From the NCBI GenBank assembly GCA_036346255.1, contig CM070629.1, forward strand, positions 50,900,916 through 50,964,915: 64,000 bases of DNA, written 5' to 3'. This document shows, one piece after another, positions 47,701-58,526 of the stretch. This DNA comes from Ampelocalamus luodianensis (Eukaryota > Streptophyta > Magnoliopsida > Poales > Poaceae). The notes below the pieces were generated by a model. It saw only the letters and a list, made by a program, of their open reading frames with translations, did no database searches and was not told where the DNA came from. Position 1 is the first letter of the stretch. Each line of letters opens with the position of its first letter. A program made the translations under genes and the position numbers.

Positions 47701-49862
47701 TTTCGCATAGAGGGCCTCAAGGAGGTCTTTTGCAAAGAGGACCCCAAGGAGGAGGGTGATCCTAGCGGCTGGGATTTAACCTACGGAGGTCTTTAACGGC
47801 CAGGATTCTATATGGTGGGAGGTCCAGAGACTTAGGATTTTACGGAAAAGATCCTAAGGCCCAGATCTGAACTTGGAGAGGTCGTGAACAGCTAAGATTA
47901 GCCCGAGGAGGTCCTAGAGTGGTTTCGATGGTGCAGGACCTCCAGACAGCGGCGGCTAAGACAACTTAATACATCTAATGATTGACAATAAATGAATCTA
48001 AAAGGAACACTTAATGACTAAGGCCCCGCCTACACGCATGCTGACTCCACGGCACAAATTAGGACACAATTAATGCACCAATGATGAGCAATGATTTGAG
48101 CATTAAAGTGGTCCTAAGAATATGACGAAAACGGGAGGTTTTGAACTGACAAAACCCGAGCGTGCACAGCGGCTTGCCGCCGGCGATGTGGACCTCGTCG
48201 GCGGAAACCACAGGCACGAATGAGCTCCAAATAGGACGGAGAACCTAAGGGTGCCAAAAGCTACACCGAAAGCACCACCAACCGGCGGCTAACTGGAGAT
48301 AACCGTCGGGGACCAATGCGGCCAAAAACGAAAACCGAAGAGGTCTAAAAGAATAGGGATTTCCGATACTGAAACACTGACCAGGGAATGAAGGGGAGCT
48401 AGAGGTGGCCGCAAGAGCTCCGGTGAAGGTGGAGGTCGCCGGAGGTGAAGAAGACGACGCTCCCGGCCACGAACCGCGCGCTCCCACTTTATCAACCTCT
48501 GTGAAGGTCAAACAAAGCAAGTCAGAGAGGCTCGAGGTGACCAAGGGAACAAGATGACTGCCACTATTGCAATGTTGAACCACTGAAGCTCGGAGGTCGA
48601 CGGAGAGCTCCGAGGTCCGGCAATGGTGGCAATGGCTTTCGGGTGTTTGAGAACAAGAGAACTGAGAAAGAACTAGGGTTGCAAGAGAGTGACTAAAAGA
48701 ACTAAGAGAGGAAGCTTGAGCTTCAAATATAGCCGGTGGGAAGGATGGCAAAGTCAGCCGGTGCACTGAGCCCAAGTACACGGGACTGATGGGAGTAGGT
48801 TGTCAGGGAGACTTTTGAGCAAAAGGTGCTGCCAGACATTTAATGTTGGCAGCACATAGCCGTTTGTCAGCCTTAGAGTTGACAAGGCACTGCTCTCTAC
48901 TGCCATGCACAAAATTTGATAACGCCCAGGCCCACCCGACAGTGAGAGGACCAGGTCAAAAGAGCCCAACGGCTAAAATCAGCACAGAGCTCCACCAGGG
49001 AGGTCGTGAGCTGTTGGATTGAAATCCAAGGGCTCGGATCTTGAGCCAAGTATTAGAGGTCCTAACACTTAGGGGAGGTCTGAGCCACAGATCTCAAGAG
49101 AGATGGCCCACGATCACCCAAGCGCTAGGGGTGGTCGTGGAAGTCCGAGGAGGTCGCCCCGGGTGGTCTTTGCAAAAGGTGCAAATGAGGTCCTGGGGGA
49201 GGCCCTCGAGGGTTGTCTTTGTAAAAGAACCTGTGGAGGTCGTGCGGGTGGGAGGTCCTTTACAAAGAACCGAGGAGGTCTTGGAGCGTTGGATTTGAAA
49301 TCCAACAGCCCGGACCACCTGTGCCCAATTGCTCGAGCCCGACACGGCTCAAGCGGCCCGGTGCGACCAAGACCTGGAGGTCTGAGTCCAAGTCTGACTC
49401 GGACCAGAGCTTAGGGTTTAATTTGAACTGGGATCTTGAAGGAACCTTTAGAGTTAGCAAACTAGCTCCAAATTCTATGAAATCTTGACAGTAGCTTGCT
49501 AACCTCGAGTTGGACCTTGTATAAAATTTCCAAAGGTTTTTATGCTGAGCATTTTTCTCCAGAAATTATACAATGCTTTGAGCTAGGGTTTGACTACAAG
49601 TCAAGCAAGTTTGACTGACCCAGAAAACTCTTCAAACAATTTCTGAAAATTTGTGAAATTTTTCAGAGGGGTCACATATCAACCCAAGAACTTAGGAAAA
49701 ATATTTCCCAGGAGATGATCAACAGACTTGTGACTTTGTATCTCCATACTCTGGTGCAATAATTGTTTAGTACACACAGGAAATACATGATGTAAGGAAA
49801 AAGTTTTAATTTCTACTAATTTTCTTACATTTGAAACACAAGTTGAAAATGGGGATGTTACA
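44743..49862 (-). mobile_element. 5' LTR of element C (5120 bp)
   Basis: TGTGAGGACCCGG...GGGATGTTACA. It has the minisatellite (46940-47950), TATA-like site (48723-48731), a palindrome (45182-45205) and the site AGGCAAGC on the minus strand (46339-46346), which corresponds to AAGGCAAGC in D. CAG/CTG are better kept here than in the 3' LTR. Confidence 0.92.
46940..47950 (-). repeat. LTR-internal minisatellite (C 5' LTR)
   Basis: The same organisation as 38880-39900, with slightly longer homopolymer and CTG-containing variants. Confidence 0.75.
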
Positions 49863-51020
49863 GTGGACCCGCATGAAGCGCGAGATTGCCAGGTTCGTTG
49901 CCGAGTGCGACGTGTGCTGTCGTGTGAAGGCCGAGCATCGTCCCCGCAGCCTTCTTCACCTTTGCGGTGCGAGTGGAAGTGGGATTCCGTTGGCATGGAT
50001 TTCATCACCGGGTTGCCCCGTATTTCTTCTGGGAAGGATGCCTTGTGGGTCATCATTGATCGGTTGACAAAGGTGGCCCATTTTCTTCTAGTGCGGGCAA
50101 AGATTGATGTGAGTCAGTTGGCAGACTTTTATATATCCCGCATTGTGTGCCTGCATGGTGTGCCACGAACGATTGTGTCAGATCGTGGTTCTCTTTTCAC
50201 CTCTCGTTTCTGGCATAAATTGCAAGAGGCTATGGGCACACGTCTTTCTTTCAGTTCAGCGTACCATCCTCAGACTGATGGTCAGACGGAGCGAGTCAAC
50301 CAAGTGTTGGAAGATATGCTCCGTGCTTGTGTTCTTTCCTATGGGAAGAAGTGGGAGAAATGCCTACCATTTGCTGAGTTCTCCTACAACAACAGCTATC
50401 AGGCCAGTCTGGGCATGGCACCGTTTGAGGCTTTGTATGGGAGAAGGTGCAGAACCCCTTTGAACTGGTCGAGATCGGTGAGCGCGATTTTCGCCCGAGT
50501 CGATTAATGAGGCCAAAGCGTGTCCATTGATTCGCGAGCATCTGCGCACGGCCCAGTCCAAGCAGAAGAGCTATGCAGATCGCCGTCGCCGTGAGTTGAG
50601 CTTTGAGCCCAATGACTTTGTGTACCTCAAAGTCTCACCCTTGAAGGGCCATCGCGTTTTGGCATCAAGGGCAAGTTGGCTCCTCGATATGTTGGGCCTT
50701 ATCGCATCATCGAGAGTTGGAGCTGTTGCTTACGAGTTGGAGCTACCACCGCACTTGAGGTGTGCATGATGTGTTCCATGTCTCACACCAAGAAGTGCCT
50801 CCGTGTCCCGACCGAGGAAGCTCAGTTGGAGGTTCTCGATGTGCGGAGAATTTGACCTACACCGCGAGCATCCTGCTCGTATTCTTGAGAATCGAGCGGA
50901 GAACAAGGAACCGTGTCATCAAGTTCCTTAAGGTTGATGGTCAAACCATTCGAAGATGAGGCAACTTGGGAGCGAGAAGATCGCCTTCGTGCAGATTTTC
51001 CTTCTTTCTTCTCTGAGTAA
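49863..51020 (+). pseudogene. pol of element D: integrase core and chromodomain, after the C insertion
   Basis: It resumes exactly at the second half of the zinc finger (CDVCCRVK). The frame 49863-50507 holds the integrase catalytic core: Asp in GMDFITGLP, Asp in IVSDRGSLFTSRFW and Glu in QTDGQTERVNQVLEDML, the D,D,E triad. It is followed by YNNSYQASLGMAPFEALYG. The frame breaks at 50505; the next segment (RRRRELSFEPNDFVYLKV) is in the frame from 50527. The chromodomain lies in several frames: HDVFHVS near 50763, ENLTY near 50850, and EATWEREDRLRADFPSFF ending at the stop 51018-51020. Integrase would insert the DNA copy and the chromodomain would guide it to heterochromatin. Confidence 0.88.
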
Positions 51021-51046
51021 ACGGAATCTCGGGTCGAGATTCTTGT

Positions 51047-51059
51047 AAGGGGGGGAGAG
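51047..51059 (+). other. Polypurine tract of element D
   Basis: AAGGGGGGGAGAG lies just before the 3' LTR start at 51061. Confidence 0.85.
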
Positions 51060-51060
51060 T

Positions 51061-54000
51061 TGTAATATCCCAATTTTGGGCTTGTGTTTCAAATGTAAGA
51101 AAATGAGGGAAAATTAAAACTTTTTCTTACATCTTGTATTTCCTGTATGCTTTGGACAATTGTTGTAAAGAGATTATGGGAATACAAAGATCACAAGTCA
51201 TTTCGACCCACATCTTATTTCTTCTTAGTCATTCTTGTTCCATCTTGTGATAATCTCCTGGAAATAATTTTCCTAAATTCTTGGGTTCGCTGGGGGCTCC
51301 TCTGAAAAATTTCACAATTTTTAGAAGTTGTTTGAATATTGTTGGAGGCCAGTCAAACCTATTCAAAATCTGGTCAAACTGTGGACCAGCACCTCGTGGA
51401 ATTTTTGGAGGAAAATGTATAGCACAAAAACCTCTGCGAAATTTATACAAGGTCGATCACCCGGCTAGCAAGCTCCTGTAAAAATTTCATAATTTTTGGA
51501 GTAAGTTTGCTACCTCATTTAAATCCTCAAGAGTCTCAGCTTGTATTTAAAACTCTAACCTGTTCTCACTGTTCCTCGGGTTCGAGCCAGGCTCGGGCTC
51601 GAACCACTTGACTCGGCTAGGTCGACTAACTGCACCGGGGTCCCTTTTAGCGTGCGGTCAATATCAGCCATTGGATCTTGATCGAGCGGCCCGTGTTCGA
51701 GCAACCATTCGGACTGTGCGGTTGAGCTCTTGATTTTGAACCGTTGGATCTCAATCTAGCCCTCCAGATTTCGGTGAGCTTTCGGGCCATCCAGAGGCTT
51801 TGTTTAATCGTGCCGTTCATCTCGCATCTAACGATCGTGGCGCCTCCTTCTGTTCTTCTTCCTCCTCTGTCCCTCCGTGCGCGCGCGGCGGTGGCAGTGG
51901 CGGCGAGCCTCCGTCGCATCGTGGGACCCGGCAACGGTTCGGAGGCTCGCTTTTGCCCATGTCGAGCAGCGTGCGACCTTACGACCTCCCCGCTTCCTCG
52001 TTTTCGCCTTTGCGAAGCCTTTTGTCCCATCGCCATTAAGCCTCGTCCTCGAGCTCGGTCGACTCGAGCTACTTGAGCACCTCCGAGGCTTTCCTCTAGT
52101 CCCCTTCTACCTCCAGTCGCCCTCCCAAACCTTTCTCTGTAAGGTTGAGCGCCAAATCTCACCTTGAGCTCATTTCCGCCATTTCTGGCCGCGTGAGCTC
52201 CTTTGGCGAACTTGGGTCCTCCAGTGGTCCTCTTGCCCTAATCTTGTTTCCCTGAAGGCCCCTGGTCATCGCAAAGTCGTCCCTAACTCCGGTTTGGGTT
52301 GTTTTCACAGGAGCAACTCGGACTGGAGACTTCGCGGGTTGCGGCCGTAAGGGCACCCCTTCGTCCCCATCTCCGGTGAGGTTCCTCCACTCGATTCCCT
52401 GGTTCTGGAGCCTCCTTAGGTCATCGCAAAGTGTTCCTCATCACCCTTTTTCTCTATGATTGCTCAGGAGCCACTATCGTCATTGTCTTCCTCATCTCCG
52501 GTGAACTGCTCCGCCGCCGGCACTCCTCCGACCTCCTCTGGACCACCCCTGTGCCCTGGTGAGTCCATTTTAGCCCCATAGAGCTCGAGCACTTGATAGC
52601 TTAGCGTGTAGTGGACCTCTTCGCCGTTTTCGGTTTTCACCGAAACTTGTCCTCCGCCCTCCTCCGGCTCGCCGGCGTTCTAGGTCTGCTCCGCCGTCGA
52701 GAACGCTCCCACTTGGTTCGCAATAGTATTGCGAACATTTTGGCATAATTTTTTAGCGCCGCCGCGACTCTGGTCGTCGGCGACGTGCCAGCGAGCTCAC
52801 CGTCGAGCTCTGTACCTTGTCGCGTTTTTGTCAAGTCATTGGACCTCCTCGAGTCCATCGTGGCAGTCTAAGACCTCCCTAGGGCTAGATCTGGACCTTT
52901 AGATCGTTTCCGTGAAAACCCTTAAGTGTAAGACCTCCCCCTCGTTGAATCTTAGCCGTTTAAGACCACCCCAAGTCAGATCTGGGCCATAGAAGGTTTT
53001 CCCGTGTAATTTCTAAGTCCCTCGACCTCCACTGAGGTCCTCTTTGCAAAAGACCTCCTTGGTCATTTTTAAAGACCACCTCGAGTCCTCTTTGTAAAAA
53101 GCCACCCCGGCCTTTACGAAGAAAACCCCGCCAGACCTCTTAGGCTCGATCCTGACCGTTCACGACCTCCCCGGTTTAGATCTGAGCGTTAGATCTCTTT
53201 TTGTCAAATCCTTAGCGCTCGGACCTCCCTCCGCGTCGATCTGGACCGTTCAAGACGTCCCTAGGTCTAATCTGAACCGTCCAGATCTCCTCCCGTTAAA
53301 ACACTATCGCTTAGGACCTCCCCGAGTAGATCTTGGCCATCCAAGACCACCTCGTATAAATCCCAGCCGATCAAGACCTCCCTGAGGAGATCTTGACCGT
53401 CTAGGACCTCCTCCTTTAGATCCGTAGCGTTAGGACCTCCTCCTCTGGTCTAAACCATTAGATTTAGATCTAACGGGCTAGACCTCCTTCCTCATATTTA
53501 AAGCCTTAGGACCTCCCTCGTTCAATCTTGATCGCCTAGGACCTCCCTCACTTGATCGTGTCCGTTAAAGACCTCCCTCTGGAGATCTAGACTGTTGAAG
53601 ACCTCCTCCGTGAGATCTTAGCCGTCCAGACCTCTCTCCGTAGGTTTACCCTTAGGACCTCCCCTAGTGCTCGGGACCGCCAGATCTTGATCTGACGGTC
53701 ACGACCTCTGTTAGGCGCGAGGACCTCCTTTGCGTGCGCTGTGCATGCACTGGTCGTGACCGTTGGATCAGATCTCAACGGTCCAGACCTCCCCAATGCG
53801 GGAGGAGGTCTTCCGTCGCGCCGTGCCGAGTGTTCGTGCCCTGCGATGCAAGATCGAAGGCCCACGACCTTTCCTTTGTCTTCCAGTTGATTTGGACCTC
53901 CCGAGAGCTCGAATTTTCTAAGTCTTTGATTGTTTCAAGTTTCAAAAGTGCATAACTTTGTCATTTTAATTCCTTTTTGAATGATTCCAGTTGCTGTAGC

Positions 54001-56249
54001 TCTGTTATAGTATGAACTTTAATCTGGGAATAAATTTAGGCACTGTTATATAGTAGAAAATGATAGGAACTGCAAGAACTTGTTTAATATGTAATGGTTG
54101 TTTAGAAATTCATTGAAAACTTGTAAAATACATAACTTTCTCTCTGAAATTGCAAACTGAGCAAACTCAACCTGGTAAAATTGGTCTGTAGACATGCTTT
54201 AATTTGAACTAGGCCTTGTCTTTATTTATGTTCCTGAGAAGTGATATATGCTAGTTTTAGAACTTAGAAAAATCATAACTAATTCATTATAACTCCAATT
54301 TGTGCAAACTCAGTTTTGCTGTTGTTAGGATAACCATATCTACCTACCATAAAAATTTCAAGTTCCAGATCATTCTAGAAATTTTTGCCATGAACAGTAA
54401 CTCTAATTAATTTAATTAGGATTTTTCAGGCTGAGAGAATTTAATTTGGCCATAACTTTTTCATGCTATGTCCAAATGAAGTGATTCTTGTTTCTAAAAT
54501 TGTCTAAAATCAACCTCTAGCTTCTATAGAAATTTCATGGGATTTGGATGTTCTTTTCTGTTGAGTTCCTTTTGGTGTTCTTCGTTCTTATCGGTTTTTA
54601 TCGCCTTTTCGCGTTAGGTTCTGAAGAATTTATTGAACCTGAGCACTCCCCTCTGCAGCAAGAACAAATCCAGCAAGGCAAGCAGTTTGATCATGTTAAT
54701 CCCAGTATTTTAAGTATTTATGTTGATTACAACTTCTATGTATGCATTGCTACTTTGTGTTAAACTATTGTCGTTAGTTGGCCTAGTAGATGCATTTCCT
54801 TAGCAAATGATTATCCTCTACTACCATGAGCCTAGGCATTGTTGTGATTTAGAGTTCGTGGATGAGCTCTTGTCACTTAGTAGCTACTTAATTAATTGCT
54901 TAGCCATGCTTAGCTTCCGGTAGAAATGGGCGGTTATCGACTTGTCGATAACCTTGATCTATAAAACTTATTATGATCATGATTTCCACCTTGTGCCATG
55001 TCTATTTATGAAAACTAAAACTGAAAACAAAATGATTTAGACTTGGGCACAATGGTATGTTGGTGTGCTTCTGGGTGTGACTGGAATGGTGCCCGGGTCA
55101 TTAAGGACCGAGTTACTTGCGCCACCGTACTGAGCATTTTGCGTGCTAACCACACTAGAGGGTATGGGACCTCTCTTGACTTAGTACTTTGGCGTGTATT
55201 GGCTTCGGGTCGCAGGGAGTCGCAGGAGAGATGGAGGTGGGAGCATTGTAGAGTTCGAAAGGCTTCCCCCCCTAACGGGTGGTTGTCTTTCGGCTGGCAA
55301 TGTAGGCGTATGGGTTTCTATCCATACGAGCGGCTCGGGGTTAATACACAATATTGGAAAACGTCTCGTAGGACTTAGCCGTGCCGGCATACCTTCGGAA
55401 GTGTGCTTTGTGGCTTAAAGGCGGTCTGAAGTGTGGGTACATTGGTACACCCCTGCAGGGTTAAAACTATTTGAATAGCCTTGTCCTAGGTTATGGACAC
55501 GCTCGGATACGCCCCGTGAGAACTAGACTACAACCTTTTAATTAAAACTTGATGGGTGGTACGAATCGGGGATTCGTGCTATGTTGTGGTGACTATTGGG
55601 ATAGTCACTTCCAGGTGGTTACTTGTATGTATCTTTATTACGTTGTTATGTTGACAACAAAACAGATTTGCAAACTTGCTTTTAAATGTATTACATTATT
55701 GCAAATAAAGTTGGCTTTATGCAAAATGAGACATACAACCTCCACCTAAATAAGCTTGCATGTAGTTTATGAATAGGTCTGCTATTCCACACGTCGATCT
55801 TATGAGTACCTTTGTGTACTCGGTTATCTTGCCTAAATGTATTTGTTGCAGAGGAAGAAGGTGAGCTTGAGGGCCTCACTTTTGTGAGTCAGTCTTTGTA
55901 GTAGTCTTCGTGGCGTCTAGCTTGGCGGCCCGGTCGGTTGCCTTGTGGGTTGGTGTGGCTAACCGGTCGACTTTTGTTCTAGCCATCTTATGGCACCTTT
56001 TGCTTCCGCTGTTATTCTTGTATATTGTTCTATTTGGCCGGTCGGCTCTTTTGTAATAACTTTACTTTATGTATGTCGTTGTTGAACTTAATGATGTATG
56101 TGTATGGAAATGGTGTGTAATTTTGTGATGATGTGCATATGCTGCAATTCTGGGAAGCATATGTCCATCGAGGCTTAGAATGTTTAATTAGTAACGCTCG
56201 AACCATTTGGAGGTTAAGTGTTACTAGTTAAATATTCCGGGTCCTCACA
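51061..56249 (+). mobile_element. 3' LTR of element D (5189 bp)
   Basis: TGTAATATCCCAATTTTGGGC...GGGTCCTCACA, followed by GATTA. It carries the same landmarks as the 5' LTR: minisatellite (52830-53900), palindrome 55804-55821 and an acceptor-like TTTGTTGCAG near 55845. Between 51880 and 52060 many CAG/CTG of the 5' LTR read CG or CGA here; between 53680 and 53840 the relation is reversed. Confidence 0.92.
52830..53900 (+). repeat. LTR-internal minisatellite (D 3' LTR)
   Basis: The homologue of 29460-30530, with the same unit order and small indels. Confidence 0.75.
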
Positions 56250-56254
56250 GATTA

Positions 56255-57108
56255 AACCATCCGCCAGAAACCCCCTCTTGTGCCATGTGAGAATACATAA
56301 AAAGTAGGTCATTCTGATACCCACACATCAACATGGCACAACTAATAGTGGAACTTTGTAAATTAATTAGGTTGGTCTGTCCCACACCAGACTTGTGGAA
56401 GTATGGAATGGCTTAATAATCCGCAGCTCGCAGACCAGTCCTTAATTAATTGGGTAACTTACAAAATAATCCCTGAGCCTCAACAATTCACTGAATTGAG
56501 CCCGTGAATAAACCTGCACCCACCAACTATCCTTTTTGCCCAAGTCCAAATGATTTTTATTTTATTTTATTTTTCAAAGTCCTTTATAAACGTTCATGGC
56601 ACACCAATGCTATGGATACAATTTAGACCACATTTGATTTTTGGCTGTAAATTCCCAAATCAAGTATTCCATGTCTAAGCATGGCTAAGCTTAATTTTTC
56701 TCAAAATGTTCTAGTTTATACTATTGCATCAACTAGATTTTATCTAAGGTGACAAGGTATGGATATTTCAATGTCAAGATTTGACCATACAAATGTGATA
56801 GGTATAATTTTAACTAACCGACTTAATTCTCGATTTCACATCGATGGGATACCAGGGCATATTACTATTCAACGTTCAACATTAAAGTAATTGAATGATT
56901 AATTTAATGACTAACTAAAATATGGGGCCAGCTATTTACTTGAATTCTAAATTATTCTTATACTGTGAATATACCTAAGTGGCTGACAGGTCATACCTAG
57001 ATTATAGTAATTAACAACATTTTTTACATAGACCATTAATGAACAGAACACTAACTAGCCATTGGTTGTTACATAGTTACGCAATTAACCATTAGCTTAA
57101 TTATACAT
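56255..57108 (-). mobile_element. Degenerate LTR-derived sequence right of D
   Basis: It continues the reverse-strand LTR fragment at 26818-27674 across the D insertion. About 56700-57100 resembles the reverse complement of the sequence flanking solo LTR G (5000-5053 plus 8353-8680). No reading frame or domain is present. Its own ends and duplication are not identifiable. Confidence 0.5.
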
Positions 57109-58526
57109 TGTTGGGAACCAAATATGTAAATCTGGACCATCTATGTATAATGCACTAGTCCAGGATCACATTAGTGCACACAGTGTCAACATAGATGAAT
57201 ATCATTTCACACAAGGCGAATATAAGAATAAACGACTAATTTGAATAGTAAATAATGGTTGTGACCTTATGGCCGAGTTTACACTTATTAAGCCACGCAG
57301 GGTACACAAGCCATACTAGTGATGTTAACTTAATATTAATTTTACATGTTAATGTGTGGGTCCTATGGGTCAAAGACACATCAACAACTCCTAGTCAACC
57401 TTCGGCTAAATTAATTATTTGTGGGGCTCATTTCTCATGTGGACAATTGCATTCAAATAATTTAAATAAAATCCAAAATTCGTATTTTTGGTACTGTTAG
57501 GTAGGGTTTGAATTTAGAAATAAAAATTATCAAATTTAGAGTTAAAACGAGACAGAACGAGCTCTCGAAAGATTAAATTTAGGGGAAATCCCCAAAAATA
57601 AATAGAGTAGAGAGGGCGTCGCTCGCTAACAGCTGGGGCCCACTGATTTTATTTTCATTTCAATTTATTTTTCAATTAGAAACTCTTATGGTGACTGATA
57701 AGTGTAACGAGGGTATTTTAGTCTCTTGTCTGAGTTCTTTTCTAATTGAAAATGACAATATTCACTGACAGGTGGGGACACTAGGGTTTTTATTTTATAT
57801 TTTAATTAATTTACTACAAAAAATTTACGAGTCACTGACCAGTGTAGCCATGGTCCATGTGGACTCAGTCCACGGAAAGAGTGCATGGGTTGCGGGCCCA
57901 CAGGTCAATGTCACCGGCCCATGAACCAGGTCTACACAATGCAATTAATGGGTGGCACCCGCATGTCTTGGACTTAGAACTTAAACTAGGATCCAATTAG
58001 ATTTCTAATTATGTTCGACCCACATGCCATACTAAAATTATCTAACAATGAACTTATTTGCTAATTGTGTCATTAAACCCTAATGACATGGCTAAAATGC
58101 CGCTATAGTGCTTCCCCATTCGCACCAGAACAGGGGAGGGCTCCATGGACACACTCGGGCCAAGCTCGACACTAGCGAGCTGGGCCTCGGGGATGACCCG
58201 CGAGCCCTAAAATGGGTTCTCGCGTCTTCGGCAACCCAAAGGGTGGTGGCAGGGAGGGTAGCAACAGCCCATAACAGTGGCATAGCTATGCGAGGCGGCA
58301 TCAGTGATATGATCTACGGCTGAGGCAATGAGCCAGCGACTAATCTAATAAAGTGGTGTGCACATGAACACTAGGGAGGTAGGAGGAACTCACTGATGCT
58401 GTCAGTGGAGGTAGGAAAGAGCCAAGGTGGACTAGCTACAGTGACCCAGGGTAGTGTCGTGAGGTCCATGTGGCAGCGGTGCTGCAGTGAAGGATAGCTT
58501 GAGTGAGTGATGGGAAAGGATGGAGG
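57109..58526 (-). mobile_element. Truncated G-type LTR, reverse orientation
   Basis: It begins TGTTGGGAACCAAA, an LTR-like end. The next 210 bp match the reverse complement of the last part of LTR G (CACTAGTCCAGGATCAC, TGACCTTATGGCCGAGTTTAC, TTATTAAGCCACGCAGGG). The rest is weaker but has G-like composition (duplicated GTGGGTCC/GGGCCCAC stretches). The other end is cut by, or lost next to, the copia element at 58527. Frames at 58092-58323 are opposed and without domains. Confidence 0.6.

Larger units (their letters stand above)
36685..49862 (-). mobile_element. Element C: antisense non-autonomous giant-LTR element inside D integrase
   Basis: It is bracketed by perfect duplications GTGGA (36680-36684 and 49863-49867). 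LTRs are 36685-41752 (5068 bp) and 44743-49862 (5120 bp), each TGTGAGGACC...GGGATGTTACA on the plus strand. The primer site is at 44727-44739 and the polypurine tract at 41753-41765, so transcription runs on the minus strand. The internal region is only 2990 bp: leader, a short RNase H-integrase linker remnant, rearranged sequence, integrase core and chromodomain. Gag, protease and nearly all reverse transcriptase are absent. It is a deletion derivative related to D and must have used proteins made elsewhere. Confidence 0.93.
27675..56249 (+). mobile_element. Element D: Ty3/gypsy (Tekay/Del-like) chromovirus with 5.2 kb LTRs, hosting element C
   Basis: Perfect duplications GATTA (27670-27674 and 56250-56254) bracket LTRs of 5197 and 5189 bp that begin TGTAACATCC or TGTAATATCC and end CCTCACA. 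The internal order is primer site, leader, gag, protease, reverse transcriptase, RNase H, integrase, chromodomain and polypurine tract, as in Ty3/gypsy. Integrase after RNase H and the ATWE chromodomain end place it in the chromoviruses. Without element C it is about 15.4 kb, of which only about 5.0 kb is internal. Gag and pol are split by several frame breaks, some possibly sequencing errors (see findings). Confidence 0.93.

Noticed and set aside
39411..47747. Identical 87-codon frames on the minus strand at 39411-39674 and 47484-47747
   Set aside because: Both translate the LTR minisatellite (GGTCTTTTGCAAAGAGGACC units) and are identical because the two LTRs are copies. There is no domain and no independent coding signal.
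26818..57075. A single complete reverse-strand LTR from 26818 to GGTTGTTACA at 57075 around D
   Set aside because: The flanking bases (CAAAA and TAGTT) do not form a duplication, and the inner sequence does not follow the order of LTR G throughout.
58092..58323. Opposed 69- and 71-codon frames as a small gene near the copia element
   Set aside because: They fully overlap each other in a degenerate reverse-strand LTR fragment. No domain or gene structure is seen.
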